From contig JAVMKO010000001.1 of NCBI GenBank assembly GCA_032164245.1, positions 287,625,041 through 287,689,040 on the forward strand: a DNA stretch of 64,000 nt. Reading direction: 5' to 3'. The stretch is from Sternotherus odoratus. Lineage: Eukaryota; Chordata; Testudines; Kinosternidae. The notes under the pieces are model-generated. The model was not told where the DNA came from. It saw only the letters and a list, made by a program, of their open reading frames with translations, and did no database searches. Shown here piece by piece: positions 34,473 through 45,899 of the stretch; positions within the stretch are counted from its first letter, which is position 1; each line of letters begins with the position of its first letter. The position numbers were made by a program, and so were the translations under genes.

Positions 34473-35615
34473 TAATATATGGGCTTTGGTGCTCAGAAAC
34501 ATTCATTTTACCCCTTTGCAATCTCTTGTGTGGTTTGGGGGTTTTCCCCTCCCTGTCAATATGATTCCGGATCAGTGAAGAGTGATGTTTCAGACCTTAG
34601 ATTTGATTTGTAAAACCATCCAGAAGATTACATACTTCTCAAGAGTTGATCTGAATTACCACACCTCCTGTATCCAGAAAAAAAAAAAGCTGAAAATTAC
34701 TTATGTAGTCTAGTCATTGACATCTGTGCAAAGTGAATGTAAATCTCTTGTGATTTGGTAACAGTTTATACCCACTCTGCCTTCATTTTGCACAGCAGTG
34801 GGTGGCAACACAGTGTAGGGCAACAGAATCAGGTCTGAAACTTCTGGCACTTCTGGCCACAGACAAAATTTTAATGTGTAAATAGATGCAAAAATTAAAT
34901 TGTTTCTGAACTTTGAAAAATGGGCAGTTTGGGTCTAGAAATGGGCAACATGTTATTAGATTATTTTTGGTGTGTGTGTGGGGGGAAGGTTGCGATTTTT
35001 ATTTTCTCTGACATTGGAATGCTTATCCCTCATCCAGACAAATCAAGGTAGTAACAGAGGTTGCTCATTATCAGCCTGTTTCTGTTCTCAAATCTGTGCC
35101 TGGGTCCCATGTTAATTTTCTGTCCTCCGGCCCAATGTGCAATGCTACCTTGACTATTTTCATCCTGAGTTCTGCATGGGTCCAAAACCAGAGGGGGTTG
35201 GCATACCCATCTCTCTCTTTGCCTAGTCTCGCTCTTTGCTTGGCACTGGAAACACTGTGCTCTTTCCTTTCCTTCCAATTCATTTTGTTGGAACAAAGAC
35301 TGAGTACCAGACTTCATGCTTCATGTAACTCTAGTATAACATCTCTGTAGCTCTCAGGACTTTTCAACACTTGGGGTTGTTTCTGATGGTCTGTATGTGT
35401 AAACAAGTCCTTTGTGTTACTCTTGATAATGTCAGTGGAGTTGAAACAAGGATCAGTCTGGCTCAAAAGGCTCTTGTCTCGCATTACCTGTTAGTCTGTC
35501 TTTGGAGCAACCTTGGAAAGAAGGAAACATTTCTGAGGATTGTGCTGTATTCAAATTCGATAAAGTGTGCAAAATTTCATGAACTGCTACATAATGTGAA
35601 ATAGAACTGAGTTGA
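34473..35615. other. Unassigned DNA
   Basis: An ancient-repeat fragment is possible at 34755-34840 (TTATACCCACTCTGCCTTCA, GGGCAACAGAATCAGG). Nothing else recognised. Confidence 0.35.
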
Positions 35616-35639
35616 TATACAGTGAAACCTCGATTTAAC

Positions 35640-35759
35640 GGACTAATTCGGGCGAGGGGGTGTCCGTTAAAGCCGAAAGTCCGTTATTTAATAATTTTTT
35701 AAATCATTAAATAACAGGACTTTTGGCTTTAACCGACACCCTCTCACCCGAATTAGTCC
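35640..35759. repeat. Internal inverted repeat near the left end of the pogo-like element
   Basis: The arm 35640-35692 (starting GGACTAATTCGGGCGAG) is the inverse of 35706-35759 (ending CACCCGAATTAGTCC), about 90% similar by eye, with a 13-base AT-rich loop. The first bases of the arm overlap the terminal repeat, so the left terminus looks duplicated in inverted form. Confidence 0.85.
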
Positions 35760-35784
35760 CTTATATAGAGGTTTTAGGGGGGCT

Positions 35785-36870
35785 TTGACAGCTCCCGCCG
35801 GGCGGGCTGACAGTTCCCCCGGCTCCCCGCAGCGGGGAGCCAGGCGGGCGGGCTGACAGTTCCCGCTGCGGGGAGCCCGGCGGGAGCTGTCAAACCCCCC
35901 CCCGCCTGCTGCGGGGAGCCCGGGGGAACTGTCAGCCCGCCGGCCGGGCTCCCCGCTGCGGGGAGCCCGGGGGAACTGTCAGCCCGCCCACCGGCCGGGC
36001 TCCCCGCTGCGGGGAACCCGGCGGGAACTGTCAGCCCGCCCGCCTGGCTCCCCGCTGCGGGGAGCCCGGCGGGAACTGTCAGCCCGCCCGCTTGGCTCCC
36101 CACAGCGGGGAGCCCGGCGGGAACTGTCAGCCCGCCCGCCTAGCTCCCCGCTGCGGGGAGCCCGGCGGGAACTGTCAGCCTGCCCGCCGGGCTCCCCGCT
36201 GTGGGGAGCCCGGCGGGAGCTGTCAAACCCTCCCCCCCCCCCCTCCGCCCGGCTCCCCTGCAGCGGGGAGCCCGGCGGGTGCTGTGAAACCCCTCCCACC
36301 CCCGCTCCCGCCCGCCGGGCTGTCAGCCCGCCCGCCGGGCTCCCCGCAGTGGGGAGCCCGGGGGAACTGTCAGCCCGCCCGCCAGGCTCCCCGCAGTGGG
36401 GAGCCCGGCGGGAACTGTCAGCCCGCCCGCTTCGCTCCCCGGTGCGGGGAGCCCAGCGGGAACTGTCAGCCCGCCCGCTTGGCTCCCCACAGCGGGGAGC
36501 CCGGTGGGAACTGTCAGCCCGCCCGCCCGCCTGGCTCCCCGCTGCGGGGAGCCCGGTGGGAACTGTCAGCCCGCCCGCCTGGCTCCCCGCTGCGGGGAGC
36601 CTGGCGGGAACTGTCAGCCCGCCCGCCTGGCTCCCCGCTGCGGGGAGCCTGGCGGGAACTGTCAGCCCGCCCGCCTGGCTCCCCACAGCGGGGAGCCCAG
36701 CGGGAACTGTCAGCCCGCCCGCTTGGCTCCCTGCTGCGGGGAGCCTGGCGGGAACTGTCAGCCCGCCCGCCGGGCTCCCCGCAGCGGGAAGCCAGGCGGG
36801 AGCTGTCAACGCCCCCCTCTCCGCTCCCGCCCGCCGCCCGCCTGGCTCCTGGGGGGGGTTGACAGCTCCC
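35785..36870. repeat. 48-bp GC-rich minisatellite of hairpin-forming units
   Basis: GGGAACTGTCAG recurs at exactly 48-base steps (36023, 36071, 36119, 36167) and about 20 units can be followed, some with short deletions or extra CCCG. Each unit contains a perfect palindrome GGCTCCCCGC/GCGGGGAGCC. Because 48 is divisible by three, every frame stays open and reads 16-residue repeats; the long frames on both strands are therefore products of the array. CpG density is high. Confidence 0.93.
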
Positions 36871-36993
36871 GCCGGGCTCCCCGGGGCAGGAGCCGGCAGC
36901 CCCCAATAACGGATTTCGGATGCATCGGGAAATTTTGTCCGTTGCATCCGAAGTCCGTTAAATAGGGGTCCGTTAAATCGAGGGTTTACTGTA

Positions 36994-38605
36994 GTAGAAT
37001 TAATGGCTGGGCATGATGACAGTAGAGTGTCAAGGAGCCTTCTGTGTTACCAAGGAGTTCCTCAGGGGTGGAGTGGAAGTGGGGGTGTCCTAGTGTTGTC
37101 AACAATAGACACAATGTGGACAAAAGAGGAATGGATGAAGGTTTACTTATGAGTGTGAATGTAAGTTCTTTGAACACCTGCTTGGGCCCATGGCCTAATC
37201 TACACACACATTTGCACAGGTTTTAACTACAGCTGTAATTTTCAACCAGTTCAGTTACGGTAAATTGGTGTGTCCTTGTGTTTAAACTTGACTAATTGTT
37301 TTAGCTGGAAACCATAAATTACAGTGCAGGTGAAGGCCCTGTCTACACTAGGAAATTAGGTCAGTATAACTGTTAGAGCGTAGCAGTGTTTTTACACTCC
37401 CTTGTACTCACTTTGCCCTGATTAAAACGATTACACAGGGTGCAAGGCGATGGAGAATCAGGCTGTGTGTGTATGTCGTTTAATGGTCTTATTCAGTGTA
37501 TGCCAAAGAAGGGGGACAATATGACCCAAATTTATCCCTGGTACAAGTGGATGACTTTAGTGGAATTGCACTTGTTTGAATTTGTCCCCCTGACTTTAAT
37601 GCTTTATGGTCAAACACAGGGAAGGAAAGGCTTTTTATAGGCTGCAACGCATAAAGAATAAGGAGAAGAGAATTCAGCCTGGCTTTTATTTGTATCCCCA
37701 TCTTATTCCAGCTCAGTCTTCCCAATTAGGACAGTGATTATGCCCGAAGGTTAGAGAAAGAAGTTTGGGGCCCTGAATAGATGTGAACAACTTGGCTGCT
37801 TTTGGAACTGGAGAGGTAGAGGTGAAGTGGCTATTCAGTGCTGTGGAAAAACAGAAACACATTATTTCTCTTCAGGAAAATATGCAGGCCTTGGGAGCCT
37901 TCGCAGATCTTTTTTTCTTTTTCTTTCTTTTTTCTTTTTTCTTTCAAATAGTTACAGGCAGTGGTGGTTCATTTGTTGTTGTTTGTTCTCAGACTGTTTA
38001 GTTTGGCAAGCAGTAATATTCATTGTAAGCCAAACCCCCTGACAATTGAGTATTGAATCAATAATTGGCACTGTAAAATCCCTACTCCTAGCACAAAAAG
38101 GTGGAAACAGGCAGCTTCTCCCATCCCAGTCTAACCCATTTTGTTGACGTCAGCCACCATTATGTACTTTAAAATATATTTTTTAAAATTTTTCTTCTTC
38201 CTTTTTTCCCCTCTGTCAGATTCAATTCCTTAAGTGTTTTGGAAGCAAAGGAAACTTTCCCCCTAATTAATGAAGAATAATACCTATGTTTTCTTCCTTT
38301 TCTAAGGGGTTTTATTACCAAATGGGACCTGAAATATCTAATGAGGTTAATAATGCACAATTGTTTTAATGACTGAGGGCCATTAGCAATTTAAAAAGCG
38401 GATAACTCCTAATGAAACTGTGAAGTAATTATTGCTTGTTTTCTGTTCTACTCTTAACCAGCTTTGTCATTGGCTTTGTCTTTTCCCTCTTCCCCTTGTC
38501 TCAGGCCTGGTAGCCTCTCATCCTAAGGTAAAAGTTCCCATGCATAAAATAATGGTAAAGGCTGTTTATTACCCAACATGTAATACAGGGCTGCGCTAGT
38601 TATTC
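36994..38605. other. Unassigned DNA with T-rich and TAAT-rich stretches
   Basis: A fragment beginning CCCTGTCTACACTAGGAAAT (37337) belongs to a dispersed turtle repeat with 'GTCTACAC' termini. A TTTTC-rich tract is at 37910-37946. The stretch 38255-38440 is free of recognisable repeats and unusually rich in TAAT/ATTA. Confidence 0.4.
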
Positions 38606-38610
38606 CATCT

Positions 38611-38730
38611 ATAATAATAGAATATCAGGGTGGGAAGAGACCTCAGGAGATCATCTAGTCAAACCCCCTTCTCAAAGCAGGACCAACCCCAACTAAATCA
38701 TCCCATGTCAAGACGGGTCTTAAAAGCCTA
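38611..38730 (-). mobile_element. CR1 LINE 3' end
   Basis: AATAGAATATCAGGGTGGGA, GACCTCAGGAGATCATCTAG, AAAGCAGGACCAACCCCAAC and TAAATCATCCCATGTCAAGA are the reverse complement of the CR1 3'UTR, starting from the terminal TTCTA unit. Confidence 0.85.
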
Positions 38731-41515
38731 TTTTATTTAATGTTTTATCCATTTTTATCTTTTTTTAATCTGTGGACTTATACTCCGTTGAGGCTGATGG
38801 GACAGTTAAGTGGCATAAGAGAGTGGAAAATCAGGCCCTATGTATCCGGGTACTTAATTTTGATGCACGCTAACGGAGTGTGACTCTGTCCTCCTGTAAT
38901 GGCTAACCTGTGTATGGCAGGCAGTGAGTCTGTAACTCTCTCTGAGTTAATGGGCCTGATCCTTTTGTACAAGAGATATAGGCTCATGCTTCAGATCCAC
39001 AGGTCCTTTATTCAGTCCCCACAGGCGATCCGACAAGGCACTCGTTACCTGTCTTGATGAAATTGCATTGGATTCTATTATCCTTCCTAAGCCCTGGCCA
39101 ATCTTTGTGGGCAGTCCTCAGGTTTTGCCAACCTCAAGAGATGAAAAATCGAGAGTTATACCTCAAAAAATCATGAGGTTGGCCCATATTGTGTTTTCTG
39201 GTCTTTCTCTTGATTTTTGAACTCTCCATCTCCAGGAAGCATGCGTGTGTGACAAGTTGTGTTGCCAACATTCCCAAATGTATTCGGTAAGGTGATTTGG
39301 GGCCTGTGTTGAAGGAGCGTGCACTCTCACACCTGCCTGTTTTCTGCTCAGCAATTAGTGCTGCCTGACCCAGTTCAGCCCTCCTGAAACCCCCACCTCA
39401 TCAGTTCACTCCCTCGCCCCTCTCTTCCAGGCCTGGGAGACTTCAGTGGGGTCCCCTTTCTACTTTCTCCCTTACAGGATGTGAGGAGCAGCTCCAGGGA
39501 CTCTACTCCTCTCTTCCTCTTCCCAGGCTGCTTGCTCAGGGGTAGGAAAGGGAGTGGAGGTGCCCTGAGCAGCTGAGGTATTTAGCTCTGGCCTCTCCTT
39601 TTGTGAGATTGGCTTCATATTGTATGGGGGTGGGAGGAGAGCTCCGCCTGCAGTTCAGACCAGGGAGGCGGGCAAACAGAGTAAGCTGCCAGTCATAAGG
39701 CTCTGATTTGCTAGGGGTCTGGAGCTTCTTGCATCATTGTGAGACTGCTCCAGACCCAACCAAATTCCCATCACTTGGAGAAAAAAAAAAAAAAGAAGTG
39801 TAAGAGTTAGAGAGATTGATACTGAACCAAACTGTGCCAGGGTGACCTCCGTGAGGAATTCTGTCTCAGATAGGGCCTCTGGCTGCTAGGTGGTGGTGGG
39901 GATTGGGACATGAGCCTGTCAGGGTGTCATATGCCTTAAGGGAGCACAGGGACTGCAATAACCAACATGGTGGGGTGTGGTAGCTCTTCGTGACATCTAC
40001 TCCCTGACCGCCTGTAAAGCACCTGAGTGTACACTGCAGCGCTGTACTTTCCTTTCTCCCTCACAACCTGCTGTACGTGGACTGGCCTTGAGAAGGGGAC
40101 AGAGAGCCACACTGTTAGCATGGAGTAAGCATGCATGTCTTGAAACTGAGCAGCCAAATAGATAAGCCCTGAAGTTATCCTAGGGCGTGTGTTGAAGGGA
40201 GCTTTTGGCTGGGATAAATTAGTGGGTGCAGGCATCTTGAAAGAAGAAGCGAGTCTGCAGAAGGAAGATAAATGAGGAAGTGTTGAGCACCTGGCTTATT
40301 AATGTCAGAGAGGCTGGGCACGTGTGTCCAAGAAGCCACAAAGCAGCAATTATTACCCCAGCATCCATTCTCTTACAACTCTCCAGTGCCTTTCATCTGG
40401 AAGGAGCTTTAGGCCTAGTTCAGCACGTGGTTACCCCGAACAACTTGGGTAATCCTAGGCTACGGCTCACCTAGAGAGCTTGAAGTGATGTCGCTGCACC
40501 AATGCGGTTAGCTCTCTAGTGGAGCCACTCTAAGCCCACAGGAGAGAGCTCTACTGTCGACTTAATTAATCCATCACCAACGAGCAGCGGTAGTTGTGTC
40601 GGTGGGAGAAGCTCTCCCATCAGCATAGCACTGTCCACACCAGCACTTAGGTTTGGTGTAACCCATGTCACTCAGGGGGTGGCTTATTCACTCCTCTGAG
40701 CTACATAAATTATGCTGGCCTAAGTGTTAGTGTAGAAATAACCCTATTGACTTCAGTGGGTTTGGAAATCTCTGACATAACCGCTTGCTGCAGGCGAGGT
40801 AGGAATGGGATGAATGTGTAGTTGGGGAGATCAGGATCGCACTGAGTGAGCCAGTTCTACAGGGAGTCTGGGCTAATCTGATGGAAGGCTTTGAAGGCCG
40901 GGGCTGGATTCTCAGCGGATATAAATCTGTGCAGCTCTATAGACTTCAAAGGAGCTATTCTAGTTTGTCATTTGAGGATCTGGCCCAGGGATGGAAACAT
41001 TGACAGGGACCTGAAAAGATGCTGTAGCAGAGACCCATTCAAATTATGGTAGTGTGGCCCCAGTTCAGAAAGGTCGTGGAGAATGTGCTTAATTTCAAAC
41101 AGGTGAGTAATCCCATTTACTTCAATGGCAACACTCAAGTGCTGAGAGCTTGGTACCTGCTTTAGTATCTTGCCAAACTGAAGCCTTAGATAACGTGAGC
41201 TGAATTTTGGTCTGATGCCATCTTAATAATCAGTATAACTCCACAGCAGACAAAATGTTACCCCAGATTGATGGTGGCATGAGAGCAGAGTCTGGCCTCA
41301 TACATATGCTGCAGATAGATCACTTCAGCCAACTGATGAAAACAAAACATGGGTGCGGAGGAGGATCAAAATGTTTGGTATCCTCACTACAAGCCATTCC
41401 ACGTCACAACCCTGCAGGCAGCAGCCATTGATCTAGCAGCGTGTGCATATGTGTATGTTTGTGTCACATCAACAGTGGAAGGTCACTTCAATGTTTTCCC
41501 TGAAGAGCATCCTCC
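38731..41515. other. Unassigned DNA with probable dispersed repeats
   Basis: 39125-39200 contains the inverted pair GCCAACCTCA/TGAGGTTGGC (near 39127 and 39174) and looks like the start of an old DNA element. 40450-40745 resembles a turtle dispersed repeat (TCGGTGGGAGAAGCTCTCCC, GTCCACACCAGCACTTAGG, GCCTAAGTGTTAGTGTAGA). Neither boundary is firm. No gene was recognised. Confidence 0.35.
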
Positions 41516-41523
41516 GAGCTAAC

Positions 41524-41646
41524 CAGGGAGACCAGAGAGCAAGTGTGAAAAATCGGGACTGGGGTGGGGGGTAATAAGAGCCTATATAAGAAAAAGACCC
41601 CAAAATTGGGACTGTCCCTATAAAATCGGGACATCTGGTCACCCTA
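41524..41646. mobile_element. 120-bp MITE, copy 2
   Basis: Interior CAAGTGTGAAAAATCGGGAC, CCTATATAAGAAAAAGACCC and ATCGGGACATCTGGTCACCC matches the copy at 25571. Direct repeats GAGCTAA lie at 41516-41522 and 41647-41653. Confidence 0.85.
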
Positions 41647-41654
41647 GAGCTAAT

Positions 41655-42905
41655 GCATGGAGATAAAAATACTGCTCATTACCACGGTTGTGGTTTTTCA
41701 ACCCAAATGGGTTGTGTGGGAGGGTGGAGTTGGATCAGACTTAGTCCCAGGAGTGTAGTGCAGTCTATAAGATGGCCCCTCGGCTTGCTGTGCCTGCAAA
41801 GCAGCTCTCGTGTTCTCTCTCGTTTTAGGTAAGAATTGTAAATAATACAAATAAAGCAAAGTCTGATTATCTTAGACAGAGATCGTAAGTGCTGGATATC
41901 ATCACTGCATTAAAAACTCCAAACCCAATTCCTTGGTTTTAAGGTATCCAGTGCTAGAAATGGATGACTTGTTGGGGGGACTCGGGTGAGGAGGAATTTG
42001 TATCTGGATTAAGGGTGTAGTCATTTCCAGGATGTCCCAAACGATGGTTTGGGTTGGTTTTTTTAAAAATCAAGATTCCATACTAGGGACTGAGACTCAG
42101 CTGGTGTACATCAGAACAGCTCCTTTGGAGTGGATGAAGTTATGCCTGTTTGCACCAATTGGAGATCTGGCACTTGGTCTTCGAAGCACCCCGGGTGATT
42201 TGCCCAAACTACTTGAGCCATAGGCCTCCTTCCAAACTGTACTCTGAGCAAATTAGAAAAGTAGAGGTGGAGTTGAGGCAGTCCCCCAGGAAGGATGCAT
42301 GTGAGAGACTTGGGACCAGAGGCGAAGAGGAGATGGCTGAGATGAGATGACTTGGTGGGGAAGGGCTGGTGTTGATATGGTAGAAGCATACTGAGAGAGG
42401 GAGGAGAAAAGATTAGCTCCTGGAACTGGAGAGAGAAATATAAATGCTCAGCACTCAGCAATGGGACCATGAACACATAAGAGAAAGGAATAGGCCCTTG
42501 GAAACCCAAGCGAATGAGATATGCAGCTTTAACAGCAGTGAATGGAGCTAAATCTGAATAGAATGGCTGCAAATTCGAACTGGCTGGGCTAAGTCAGCTA
42601 AGTGCTCATTCTTCAGTGCTTAAGCACTAGGCCTGGCAGTGTGCTTCTGGGCTGCTACTGAATGCCTTCCGTGGTGTGCAACAAGGCACGAGAACGGACA
42701 ACGAAGGCCAAGTGACTCAACACTCGAAGTGCAGTAATTGCATTGAAATAAGCTGCCTGGGGAATCCCATTGCCAATGTGGAATGGAATTCAGACTCTTT
42801 AAAAAAACCCTCAAAGAATTGTTAGATTCATAGATGTATGAGGCATTATTACTTAAGGGTTACCAATGTATTAAAAATGAAGGAAAAAAATCTATTTAGC
42901 GACAA
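41655..42905. other. Unassigned DNA
   Basis: The minus-strand open frame 42111-42572 (153 codons) has no recognisable domain and sits in purine-rich DNA; I do not call it a gene. Confidence 0.35.
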
Positions 42906-42909
42906 TTAA

Positions 42910-43060
42910 CCTTTACAGAAGCAGTGTGATCTGATGGTTAGAGCACATGCGATTGATAATCAGGAGTGTGGGTAGTTCTCCTTTATCTGCCTTGGACTGG
43001 TATATGATTTAATCCCAGGTCTTCAGTTTCATCTTCTATAAAAGGCTTCTCAAACCTGGC
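42910..43060 (+). mobile_element. MIR SINE remnant
   Basis: GAAGCAGTGTGATCTGATGG, TTAGAGCACATGCGATTGAT, AATCAGGAGTG and CAGTTTCATCTTCTATAAAA follow the tRNA-like head and body of MIR, with the middle degraded. Confidence 0.55.
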
Positions 43061-43683
43061 CCTTTCAAGTTAAATAAGTAGAAAGTATTATTTTTATCTC
43101 ATATTCTCTTTTCCCTTTCTTGTTGATCTTATCAAGGGGACATTTGAATTAGGATGGGTGAGTGGAGAGTAAATTCTGCTGGTATAAATTGGGAATATAT
43201 AAAATTTGAGTGCAGTTATTTCTGATTTACAGCAGTGTCAAAGCATCATTTAGCATAGCATCTTTTTTGCTTTATATGTCGTCTTCTCTCTGTTGCTTTT
43301 CCCTCATTTGCAGCAATAATTAAAGAAATAAAACCTCTGTGTGCAATTTATGCATGCAAATAATAAAACGGAAGTATTTCATTCTCCATTTTTTGAATGC
43401 ACAGCAAGTACAGATATTGTGTGTGTTCATTTTCTCATGGACACATGTTTAATTCACACAAGGAAAAGCACTAAGAGAGAGGAAGGCCAAATGAAAGCAT
43501 CTTCACATTGGTTCTGTCTGATGTAAGCTTGTGAATATTTTGGAGGAAAGAGCTGTTTATCTGCAAGTTAGTTCGGAGTATTGCTATAGCATGGAAAAAA
43601 AGGTGGCACTGAGTAAAACCACCTAATCCTTCATGGATGTGTTGGTACAGCTTTTATTTTTCCTAGTTGAAGCAAATATATTT
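43061..43683. other. Unassigned AT-rich DNA
   Basis: No exon, RNA gene or repeat recognised. Confidence 0.4.
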
Positions 43684-43685
43684 TT

Positions 43686-43793
43686 AATCCATCCTAAAGA
43701 ATAGCAGTTGAAAAGTAGTGTTTTGGGTTTTATCAAATTAATCCATCCTAAAGAATAGCAGTGGAAAAGTATTGTTTTGGGCTTTATAAAATT
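43686..43793. repeat. 54-bp tandem duplication
   Basis: AATCCATCCTAAAGAATAGC begins at 43686 and again at 43740. The two 54-base copies differ at only a few positions, so the duplication is recent relative to nearby repeats. No element boundary or TSD. Confidence 0.9.
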
Positions 43794-45005
43794 CTTCTAG
43801 TAATGCCTCTCCTCTGAATATAAAAAGACCAAGTTCAGCAAGTGTAAATAGGAGGGACAATACATTTTTTTCTATGTGATTAGCGTCCTGCTGTTACTTA
43901 CATGTGGTCCATATTGCATGAATGGGCAAAGGTAGTCAACCTTGAAATCAGTATGCAAACTTAACCTTAATTAGAAGTTTCTAAGGTCCAGTTTACTAGT
44001 CTTTTTTTTTTTTCTGATTTGAAATTTTAAACAAAGTCAGTGGGGAATGCTACCAGTTATCATGTGTTTGGATGCTTAGCAGTAGTATCTTATGAGATCT
44101 ATGTGGTGTTGCAACAGAAAACAAATATGGAAACAAAAGAAAAGATGGATTTATCAAGTAGCTTATTCATTAACAGCTATAGTGTCTCACTTCTGTGGAA
44201 CAAAGGAATTAGGATAATCCTTTTTGTGCATGTGGCCACAGAATATTTGAAATCCCTGTTCTTCGTTAGCCCTTCTCATGGAATTCCCACAAGGAATAAT
44301 GCTGAAATCCTAATAGGTGGGGAAGAGGACTGAACAGAGAAGTGGCACTAGTGTAGTTGAAAAGAAAATATATCAGATGTATATCCATTGTAAGGGACAA
44401 ATGGGATTTTACTGTGATTCTTGTGTGTATATGTGTTTACCATAAATCCTATTGCTTTCATTTGTGGCTCGCTTTTTGGTTCCAAAGGACTACTGGGCTT
44501 TATTTTAAATCCTTATCTATTTTTATGGGTATCACTATAGCTCTCCCTCTCTCTCACACCTTCACAAGGACCTTTCTCTCTATCTCACAGAAAATCAGCA
44601 GGTACAGAATATTCTTAACACATTCTCTTTGTCTCTCTTTAAAAGAAAAATAAAGTAACTCCTGAACCTAAGACAGAGCCCAAATCAAATCATATATATT
44701 TGCGCTTACATTCATTTATATCTCACTGTTCTGTCTAGTATCTTCTGATCTCTCATCTGTATGAATAGGCGACCCCAGCCTGTAATACCTAGGATACTCT
44801 AAAAATCATTTGTATAGAGGAGAAAAAAATAGTCATGGGTTCTCGCCGTTCACTAGCATACCTTCCAGTCTATTTTTTTCCCTGTGGCTAATTAAATTCA
44901 AACAAAAAATCTATCCATTCAGTGACTGGTGATGGTTGTATAAGAGTCTGTAGTTTTCAAGCTGTGTGTCTCTTTGAGCCACACACACATGCTGTCTTTG
45001 TGGAA
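43794..45005. other. Unassigned AT-rich DNA
   Basis: Open frames at 44040-44333 and 44357-44653 have no recognisable domain. Nothing else supported. Confidence 0.35.
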
Positions 45006-45007
45006 AA

Positions 45008-45862
45008 AAGTAACCCCAACTGTAATATACAATATGATGGGGGCTAGTTTAGCTACAACTAATCAGGAAAAAGGTCTTGGAGTCATCGTGGATAGTACTC
45101 TAAAGATGTCCATGCAGTGTGCAGTGGCAATCAAAAAAGAAAACGATGTTAGGAATCATTAAAAAAAGGGATGGAGAATAAGACTGAGAATATCTTATTG
45201 CCCTTATACAAATCCATGGTGTGCCCACATCTTGAATACTGTGTACCAATGTGGTCTCCTTATCGCAAAAAGGATATATTGGCATTAGAAAAGGTTCAGA
45301 GAAGGGCAACTAAAATGATTAGGGGTTTGGAATGGGTCCCATATGAGGAGAGATTAAAGAGGCTAGGACTTTTTAGCTTGGAAAAGAGGAGACTAAGGGG
45401 GGATATGATAGAGGTATATAAAATTATGAGTGGTAAGGAGAAAGTGAATAAGGAAAAGTTATTTACTTGTTCCCATAATATAAGAACTAGGGGCCACCCG
45501 ATGAAATTATTGGGCAGCAGGTTTAAAACAAATAAAAGGAAGTTCTTCACACAGCACACAGTCAACCTGTGGAACTCCTTGCCTGAGGAGGTTGTGAAGG
45601 CTAGGACTATAACAGGGTTCAAAAGAGACCTGGATAAATTCATTAAGTCCATTAATGGCTATTAGCCAAGATTGGTAAGGAATGCTGTCCCTAGCCTCTG
45701 TTTGTCAGAGGGGGGTGATGGATGGCAGGAGAGAGATCACTTGGTCATTACCTGTTAGGTTCACTCACTCTGGGGCACCTGGTATTGGCCACTGTCAGCA
45801 GACAGGATACTGGGCTAGATGGACCTTTGGTCTAACCGAGTACGGCCTTTCTTATGTTCTTA
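45008..45862 (+). mobile_element. CR1-family LINE, 5'-truncated, with 3'UTR
   Basis: The copy starts within the C-terminal half of ORF2 and runs to the 3'UTR end (CTGGGCTAGATGGACCTTTG, TCTAACCGAGTACGGCC, TTTCTTATGTTCTTA). The 3'UTR type also occurs inverted at 51684-51830. The end differs from the ATTCTATGA-type CR1 at 27.0 kb, so at least two CR1 lineages are present. No TSD was found. Confidence 0.92.
45040..45665 (+). pseudogene. CR1 ORF2 C-terminal fragment
   Basis: After LGVIVDSTLKMSMQCAVAIK (frame of 45061-45120), small indels near 45135-45145 and 45160-45166 change frame, and the reading resumes to TAG 45663-45665 with KSMVCPHLEYCVPMWSPYRK, LEKVQRRATKMI, LGLFSLEKRRLRGDMIEVYK and FTQHTVNLWNSLPEEVVKAR. 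This is the thumb and connection part that follows the reverse-transcriptase domain in CR1/jockey-type LINEs. The YADD catalytic core and the endonuclease are missing, so it is not functional. Confidence 0.9.
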
Positions 45863-45899
45863 CCTGTAACTGAAAAGGGACTGTTTAGTGATTTACATC

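Larger units (their letters stand above)
35620..36991. mobile_element. Pogo/Tigger-like non-autonomous DNA transposon carrying a 48-bp tandem array
   Basis: The ends are 24-bp inverted repeats differing at two positions (CAGTGAAACCTCGATTTAAC at the left; CAGTAAACCCTCGATTTAAC read from the right; both continue GGAC), and each abuts a TA dinucleotide (35618-35619 and 36992-36993). CAGT ends with a TA duplication fit Tc1/mariner, pogo/Tigger branch. The element is 1372 bp with no transposase. About 1.1 kb of the interior is a GC-rich tandem array. Further TIR-like GTCCGTTA motifs recur near both ends. Confidence 0.85.

Noticed and set aside
35785..36870. CRISPR-like regular spacing of repeats
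   Set aside because: Units are directly contiguous with no unique spacers, lie inside a transposon, and the genome is vertebrate.
35979..36947. Open frames of 322, 256 and about 190 codons on both strands
   Set aside because: They lie in the 48-bp array. Since 48 is a multiple of three, no frame accumulates stops and all read 16-residue repeats; both strands and several frames are open at once.
42111..42572. 153-codon minus-strand open frame
   Set aside because: No family similarity, no promoter or splice context, and located in purine-rich DNA where stops are scarce on the opposite strand.
45171..45665. 164-codon protein as a host gene
   Set aside because: Its sequence is the CR1 ORF2 C-terminal part, with upstream frame breaks and a CR1 3'UTR directly after it.
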